Of a DNA stretch of 9,135 nt, positions 4,373 to 9,135 are shown piece after piece; position 1 is the first letter of the stretch; each line of letters begins with the position of its first letter. The stretch is from Verrucomicrobiota bacterium (GTDB lineage: Bacteria > Verrucomicrobiota > Verrucomicrobiia > Opitutales > Opitutaceae): contig JAUPWC010000364.1 of assembly GCA_030916665.1 (NCBI GenBank), positions 1-9,135 on the forward strand, read 5' to 3'. The position numbers and the translations under genes are program-made. The notes under the pieces were generated by a model. It saw nothing but the letters and a program-made list of their open reading frames with translations, had not been told where the DNA came from and did not search any database.

Positions 4373-7300
4373 GCGGTGCATCCGGCGTCGAGCTGCTGTC
4401 GATCATCCGGTCGTCGCTGGACCCGTCCGGCTATGTCGCGGGCGCGCAGAAGGTCCAGCAGGCGAACGCGCAGATTGTTCAGTCTGGCGAGAAGGTCGTC
4501 GCCGGGCAGGAGAAGATCACCCGCGGCATGGAGCAGGCCGCGCGCGGGGCGGCTACCGTTATCCAGCGGCACGATGCGGTGGCTCGCGCCTTCGTCCAGA
4601 TGACGGAGGAACAGGCGAAACTCGACCGCGCATTGCGCCTTGGGCTGATCACGCAGGATCAGCACGCCAAGACGATGATGGCGATCGAGAAGCAGTATCG
4701 CTCGGTCACCACGTCGGCGAACCAGACCGCCAACGCCTTCGGCGTCACCGCGCGTCAGGCGCAGCAGCTCGCCCCGCAGATCAACGACGTGGTGACCTCG
4801 CTGCTCGGCGGGGCCAGCGCGTTCCAGGTGCTCACGCAGCAGGGCGGCCAGGTCACGCAGGCCATGGGCGGCGTGGGCAACACCTTTCGCGCCATCGCCG
4901 GCCTGTTCACGCCCATGCGGGTTGGGATTGCGGCGGTCGCTGGTGGCCTGATCGCCACCTTCGCCGCCTACGAGGGCACCGAGCGCCGTCTGGCCACGCT
5001 GCGCAACCAACTCCGCGGCTACACCTCCGACTATGAGGCGATGGCGCGCACGCTGGAACGCAGCGCGCGGTCGCAGAGCGAACTCATGCCTGGCGTTGCC
5101 AGCGCGGACGTGCGGACCGCGCAGGGGCGGCTGGCGCAGGTCGTGCGGCCGGAGGATCGCGAGAACCTTCAGGCCTACACCGCCCTTGCGCTCGACCTGT
5201 CGCGCACGCTCGACAAGGATCTGTCGTCGGCGCTGGAGCGGGTCGCGCGGGTCATCCACCGCCCTGCCGAGGAAGCGCGCAACCTCGCGGAGCAGGGCGT
5301 CCGCGGCTTTGATGAGCGGTTCCGGCGCCACATCGAGTTGCTGGAACTGGCGGGGAACCGTGGCCAGGCCTCGGCAGAGGTATTCGCCCGCCTCAACGGC
5401 GTCTTCGGCGGCGCGACCCGTGACATGCCGCTCATGGAGCGGGCGCTGGGCAACGTCGAGAAGGCTTTCGAGAGCCTGTGGAACCGGATCACGGACGGGC
5501 TGACCAACGCTGGGCGGCCGTTCCTGGAATGGCTGGCGCAGTCGCAGACGAACGCCGACAGGGCGGTGAGCGGCGGCCTGGGCGCGCTGGCTGGCGTCTT
5601 TGGCGGGGGGCCAGGGGCTTCCGGCGCCAGCCTTGGCGAGTTGGCGCTACAGCGGCAGGGCGGCGCGACGAACACCACTCCTGGCGCTGGCAACGCGGCT
5701 GCGGCCGGCGAGGGTTATGCCTTCCTCCGCTCGCAGGGGTGGAGCCACGCGGCGGCCTCCGGCATCGTCGCCCGCGTCGACGCTGAATCTGGCTTCAACC
5801 CGGCCGCGACACATGACGGCGGTCGCGGGATCGGCATCCTCGGCTGGAACGGCTCGAGGCGGGAGGCGCTATCGCGGTTTGCGTCGGTCCCCGGCGAGAG
5901 CGAAGCGCAGCGTCAGTGGCGCTTCATCCATCATGAACTTACTCAGGGCAGCGAACAGGCGGCAGGCGCTCTACTGCGTCAGGCCCCGACCGCTGACGCG
6001 GCCGGTCGTATCGCGAGCCGAGCCTACGCACGCCCGGGGATGCCTGGGGATGGCGGCGCTTTCTCGCTCCAGCAGATGTTCCGCACAGGCCAGATGGCGG
6101 AGCAGTATTCGCGCACGCTTAGCCTTCCGGCGCCGCCGGCTCCAGTGCGCCCGAGCGGCATCGGCAGCGACGCCGCCGCAACGGGTGTTCGGGAACTCTC
6201 CGCGGACCAGCGTTCCTACCAGTCCGCGCTGGCCGAGGCGCGGAATCGCGGCACGCAAGTCGGCGAGCGCGAGACGCTGGAGGCCCGGCGCGCGCGTTTT
6301 CAGTCCGCGCTTGGGCAGGCGCCTGCCGGGTCGCAGGAATACCGCGAGCTTCAGCAGGCCATCGAGGGCGTCAATGCGGCCCTGAACGGCACCGAGCGGC
6401 CGATCGATCAGTTCATCCGCGGCCAGCGCGATGCGGCCCGTGTCGCGGGCGCGACCGAGGGCCACGCGCGCGAACTCGCCCAGGCCATGCAGGGGCTGGA
6501 GGAAGCCGCCCGTTCTCAGGGCCGCGACCCTACCGCCGAGGAACGGGCCGAGGTAAGGCGCGCGGTGCTTGAGCGATCCGTCGCCGGCTATCGCGACCTG
6601 ACTGCGAACGTCGAGCGCCAGATCGAGGCCGAGGAACGGCTCGCCCAGGCCTACATGCAGGGCAACGCCGCGGCTCAGGAAACCGAGGCGCGCAACCGAG
6701 CCATTGAGGAAGCGCGCCGGCTGAACATCGCCGGCACCGAACAGGAAGCGATCGTCGTCGCGGACCTGACGCAGAAGTACATCCGGTTGAACGCGGCGCA
6801 GAACGGCCGCGCCATCGCGGCCCGGCTGCCAGACCAGCAGCAGCAGGTGGAACTCCTGCGACAGCAGAACGCCACCATCGGCATGTCGCAGAGCGACCAG
6901 GCGCTTGCGCTGGCTCGCATCAACGCGACGGCCTACGTCAACCGTGACGCCGCAGGCACGTCCGAGACGGCGGGCGGCCAGGCCTATATCGCGAACGCGG
7001 TCGAGATCGCCCGGCTCCAGGAGCAGGCGCGCACGCTCAAGGAGATGGAGGGCTACGGTCGCGAGGTCGCTGGCGTGCTGGTCGATGGGTTCCAGGCTGT
7101 CGCGTTCCAGGGGCGAAGCGTCACGGACACGCTAAAGAGCATGGAGCAGGCGCTGCTGCAACTCGGCACGCGGGCGCTGATCCTGAAGCCGCTGGAGGAT
7201 GCGCTGGGGCGACTGTCGAGCATGGCGTTCGGCGGCGGAGGCGGTGCGGGCGGCGGCATGGGCGGCGGCCTTGGCGGGTTGCTTGGCAGCATCTTCGGGG

Positions 7301-7704
7301 GCGGCGGCGCTGGGCTCGCAGCAGAAGGGGGCGGCAGCCTCGCGGCGGCTGGCGCCGACCTGTTCGTCAAGTCGGCGGTCCTTCACGGCGGCGGCGTGGT
7401 CGGCAACGACAACGTGCCGCAGCGCATCGTTCCGTCGGCGCTGTTCCGTGCTGCGCCACGCTTCCACACCGGCGGGGGCTTGCTTTCCCGCTCCGAATTC
7501 CCGGCGATCATGGAGTATGGCGAGCGGGTGTTGACCAAGCGCCAACAGGCAGCGGTCGGCGCGGCTGTGAGCGGTGGTGGCGGGCGGCCTGTCGTGATCA
7601 ACCAGACGATTCAAACCGCGGACCCCGGCTCCTTCAATCGCAGCCGCAGCCAGATCGCCATGGCGACACGGCGCGACATCGCCCGCGCGTCGAGGAATGC
7701 TTAA
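4369..7704 (+). CDS. Tail tape measure protein with embedded tail-lysozyme domain
   Basis: This 1111-aa protein sets tail length and is ejected during infection. At about 1.5 angstrom per residue (the lambda ratio) it would imply a tail near 150-170 nm. Residues 120-220 match the prophage tape-measure N-terminal domain (QAQQLAPQINDVVTSLLGG, SAFQVLTQQGGQ), including a hydrophobic segment at 185-203 (VGIAAVAGGLIATFAAYEG). Residues 448-558 are a phage tail lysozyme domain (Phage_lysozyme2 type): 'FLRSQGWSHAAASGIVARVD', 'AESGFNP' with candidate catalytic Glu473, and 'GRGIGILGWNGSRREAL'. Residues 600-890 are long charged helices. Residues 893-944 and 1032-1059 (FHTGGGLLSRSEFPAIMEYG, then ERVLTKRQ) match the usual C-terminal part, joined by a Gly-rich linker (955-1000). 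GAGGA at 4358-4362 stands six bases before the ATG, which overlaps the previous stop. Confidence 0.95.
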   Translation: MSGASGVELLSIIRSSLDPSGYVAGAQKVQQANAQIVQSGEKVVAGQEKITRGMEQAARGAATVIQRHDAVARAFVQMTEEQAKLDRALRLGLITQDQHAKTMMAIEKQYRSVTTSANQTANAFGVTARQAQQLAPQINDVVTSLLGGASAFQVLTQQGGQVTQAMGGVGNTFRAIAGLFTPMRVGIAAVAGGLIATFAAYEGTERRLATLRNQLRGYTSDYEAMARTLERSARSQSELMPGVASADVRTAQGRLAQVVRPEDRENLQAYTALALDLSRTLDKDLSSALERVARVIHRPAEEARNLAEQGVRGFDERFRRHIELLELAGNRGQASAEVFARLNGVFGGATRDMPLMERALGNVEKAFESLWNRITDGLTNAGRPFLEWLAQSQTNADRAVSGGLGALAGVFGGGPGASGASLGELALQRQGGATNTTPGAGNAAAAGEGYAFLRSQGWSHAAASGIVARVDAESGFNPAATHDGGRGIGILGWNGSRREALSRFASVPGESEAQRQWRFIHHELTQGSEQAAGALLRQAPTADAAGRIASRAYARPGMPGDGGAFSLQQMFRTGQMAEQYSRTLSLPAPPAPVRPSGIGSDAAATGVRELSADQRSYQSALAEARNRGTQVGERETLEARRARFQSALGQAPAGSQEYRELQQAIEGVNAALNGTERPIDQFIRGQRDAARVAGATEGHARELAQAMQGLEEAARSQGRDPTAEERAEVRRAVLERSVAGYRDLTANVERQIEAEERLAQAYMQGNAAAQETEARNRAIEEARRLNIAGTEQEAIVVADLTQKYIRLNAAQNGRAIAARLPDQQQQVELLRQQNATIGMSQSDQALALARINATAYVNRDAAGTSETAGGQAYIANAVEIARLQEQARTLKEMEGYGREVAGVLVDGFQAVAFQGRSVTDTLKSMEQALLQLGTRALILKPLEDALGRLSSMAFGGGGGAGGGMGGGLGGLLGSIFGGGGAGLAAEGGGSLAAAGADLFVKSAVLHGGGVVGNDNVPQRIVPSALFRAAPRFHTGGGLLSRSEFPAIMEYGERVLTKRQQAAVGAAVSGGGGRPVVINQTIQTADPGSFNRSRSQIAMATRRDIARASRNA

Positions 7705-7707
7705 GCG

Positions 7708-8328
7708 ATGGCGTTCCACGATAAGCGGTTCCCTGACCTGATCGCGGTCGGGGCGCAGGGCGGGCCGGAAGCCAGCACGTCCATTGCTGAGAGTGCTGGC
7801 GGCAACGAGCAGCGCAACGGCAACTGGTCATCGCCGCGCCTGCGCTTCAACGTGGGCACCGGTCTGAAAGACGGCGCCGGCATCGCCGAACTGATCGCGT
7901 TCTTTCGCCTGCGTCTCGGCCGGTTGCACGGGTTCCGGTTCAAGGATTGGTCGGATTACACCATGGAGCGCCAGACCATCGGCGCGACCGATGGCAGCGA
8001 TGCGACGTGGCAGATCTTTAAGACCTACAGCGACGGGACGTACTCGGCTAACCGCACCATCACGAAGCCCGTCTCCGGAACTGTCCGGTGCTGGGTGGAC
8101 AATGTCGAGCGCGCGCTGGGCGCAGGCGCGACGCAGTTCCAAGTCAATCTTCTGACCGGCGTCATCACGCTGGGCAGCACGCTCGCCGCGCTGTCGGCCA
8201 AGACGATCGAGGCCGCGTGCGAGTTCGACGTTCCGGCGCGCTTCGATACCGACAACCTGCCGATCAATCTCGACGCCTTTGAGATCGGCCAGGCGCCGGA
8301 CGTGCCTGTCATAGAGATCCGCGAATGA
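7708..8328 (+). CDS. DUF2460 distal tail protein (GTA gp12-like)
   Basis: This 206-aa protein belongs to the DUF2460 (TIGR02217) family, whose member in the Rhodobacter gene transfer agent (gp12) forms the distal tail ring joining tube and hub. Family hallmarks are clear: the start 'MAFHDKRFPDLIAVGAQGGP', 'R..ngNW..pR.rfnvgtgl', the signature HGFRFKDWSDY (residues 74-84), the central 'WQIFKTYSDG..SANRTITKPVSGTV', and 'CEFDVPARFDTDNLPI' near the C-terminus (171-186). Length is normal for the family. The start ATG lies three bases after the tape measure stop TAA; GAGGA at 7692-7696 is a somewhat distant ribosome binding site inside the preceding gene. The stop overlaps the start of the hub gene (ATGA), as in gene transfer agent and phage clusters where DUF2460 and DUF2163 genes are adjacent. 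Confidence 0.92.
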   Translation: MAFHDKRFPDLIAVGAQGGPEASTSIAESAGGNEQRNGNWSSPRLRFNVGTGLKDGAGIAELIAFFRLRLGRLHGFRFKDWSDYTMERQTIGATDGSDATWQIFKTYSDGTYSANRTITKPVSGTVRCWVDNVERALGAGATQFQVNLLTGVITLGSTLAALSAKTIEAACEFDVPARFDTDNLPINLDAFEIGQAPDVPVIEIRE

Positions 8329-9135
8329 AGACCATCTCGGCCGGGCTGCTTGCCCACATCCAGGGCGAGGCCATGACGCTCGCCACGCTGTGGCGCATGG
8401 TGCGCATGGATGATGCCGTCTTCACCTTCACCGACCATAACGTGGACATCGTCTATGGCGGCGAAACCTATCTGGCTGCCGTGGGGTATGAGCGGTCGGC
8501 GATTGCCTCCGGCGCCGAACTGGCGGTGGATGAGACGGAACTGCTCGGCCTGTTGGATGCCGCGTCGATCGACGCCGACGAACTGCGCGCCGGGCTGTGG
8601 GATTACGCCGAGGTCCGCATCTTCGCGGTGAACTGGGCCGACCTGACGCAGGGCGAGTTGAAGTTGCGCCGCGGTCGGCTGGGCGAGGTGATCGCCCGCG
8701 ATGACGGCTCCTTCCGCGCCGAACTCCGCGGCCTGGCGCAGCCGCTGCAGGCGACGATCGGCGGGCTGTACCAGCCGGAATGCCGCGCCGACCTGGGGGA
8801 TGTGCGCTGCGGCCTGCCGCTACGCCCGGCGGTGCGCGCGAACAGCACCGCCTACACGGCCAGCACGCCGGCCGTGCGCGGGTCGTTCATGCGGGTCAGC
8901 GTGGCGGGCGGCGCCATCGCGGACAGCCGGGACGAGGGCGGCGCGATCTGGGAATGCACGACGTCAGGCACGTCGGCGGCGTCCGACCCCGGCGGCTGGG
9001 CGGCGGGCCTGCCGGGCGACACCGTCACCGATGGCAGCGTGGTGTGGACCAAGCGCACGGCCTGGACGCGTCCGGCCGAGATCGCCGCGGTCACCGATTC
9101 CGTCACGCTGGTGCTGACCGGCCACGATATCGAAA
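8325..9135 (+). CDS. DUF2163 / BR0599-type tail hub protein (GTA gp13-like), 3' end outside the window
   Basis: The ORF starts at ATG 8325 inside the previous stop and is open to the window end (270 codons seen). The start MKTISAGLLAHIQGEAMTLA, 'LWRMVRMDDAVFTFTDHNVD', 'YLAAVGYERSAI', 'DADELRAGLWDYAEVRIFAV' and 'LRRGRLGEVIARDDGSFRAE' follow the DUF2163 (TIGR02218) pattern closely. It is then followed by the cysteine segment C153-RADLGDVR-C162 of the BR0599-type C-terminal part. In the gene transfer agent this protein is the tail hub, and the related lambda gpL C-terminal domain binds an iron-sulfur cluster through such cysteines. Between the Cys motif and the element 'AEIAAVTDSVTLVLTG' lies an added module of roughly 80 residues containing WECTTSGTSAASDP and TVTDGSVVWTKR. 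The next genes in such clusters usually encode an NlpC/P60 peptidase and a large tip protein. Confidence 0.9.
   Translation, partial: MKTISAGLLAHIQGEAMTLATLWRMVRMDDAVFTFTDHNVDIVYGGETYLAAVGYERSAIASGAELAVDETELLGLLDAASIDADELRAGLWDYAEVRIFAVNWADLTQGELKLRRGRLGEVIARDDGSFRAELRGLAQPLQATIGGLYQPECRADLGDVRCGLPLRPAVRANSTAYTASTPAVRGSFMRVSVAGGAIADSRDEGGAIWECTTSGTSAASDPGGWAAGLPGDTVTDGSVVWTKRTAWTRPAEIAAVTDSVTLVLTGHDIE

Noticed and set aside
4192..5331. 379-codon open frame on the minus strand across the chaperone/tape measure junction
   Set aside because: Low-complexity Arg/Ala-rich product antisense to a well supported tape measure gene; no ribosome binding site or domain seen.
1..9135. A bona fide gene transfer agent cluster
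   Set aside because: The tip genes resemble it, but the tape measure and tube proteins are far too long, and the neck and chaperone arrangement is that of a long-tailed phage.
1..9135. CRISPR arrays, tRNA genes, insertion sequences, integrase or attachment sites, toxin or defence genes
   Set aside because: Read through on both strands; the window is filled by structural genes, with only two gaps of 80 and 91 bases, and none of these features is visible.

Overview
The window is a contiguous block of head-to-tail connector and tail morphogenesis genes from a long, non-contractile-tailed (siphovirus-type) phage or prophage. All genes lie on the + strand, and most are packed with 1- or 4-base stop/start overlaps (TGATG, ATGA, GTGA). 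The DNA is GC-rich with codons ending mostly in G or C. The tail-tip proteins (DUF2460 and DUF2163 types) are typical of alphaproteobacterial phages and of the Rhodobacter-type gene transfer agent, so an alphaproteobacterial host is likely. This is an inference: no host gene, integrase or attachment site is present to name the organism or to separate prophage from free phage.

Layout. Bases 1-99 hold the last 32 codons of an unidentified gene. Four neck genes follow: a gp6/phiE125-gp8-like connector (99-701), a head-closure/stopper candidate (698-1021), an unclassified 234-aa protein in the HK97-gp10-like slot (1021-1725) and a tail terminator starting at GTG (1722-2159). After an 80-base gap comes a long tail tube protein (2240-3493). 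A 91-base gap contains a very strong GC hairpin (3530-3559). Next are the tail assembly chaperone (3585-4049) and, in the -1 frame, its extension ending at 4372. The two frames overlap at an in-phase slippery heptamer CCCTTTG (3983-3989), so a lambda G/GT-type fusion of about 262 aa is predicted. The 1111-aa tape measure protein (4369-7704) carries an embedded tail-lysozyme domain. The block ends with a DUF2460 distal tail protein (7708-8328) and a DUF2163 hub protein (8325 to beyond the window end) that carries an extra small CTTSG...TVTDG module.

How they work together. The connector, stopper and terminator join the filled head to the tail. Tube subunits polymerise around the tape measure, which is held by the chaperone and its frameshifted form. 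The DUF2460 and DUF2163 proteins form the tail tip that nucleates tube assembly and contacts the cell, and the lysozyme domain would open peptidoglycan during DNA entry. The two non-coding gaps flank the tail tube gene, the one product needed in large excess, which suggests that its expression is set separately from its neighbours.

I found no new type of system. The strongest non-routine signals are the frameshift site, the hairpin behind the tail tube gene, the lysozyme inside the tape measure and the inserted module in the hub protein.
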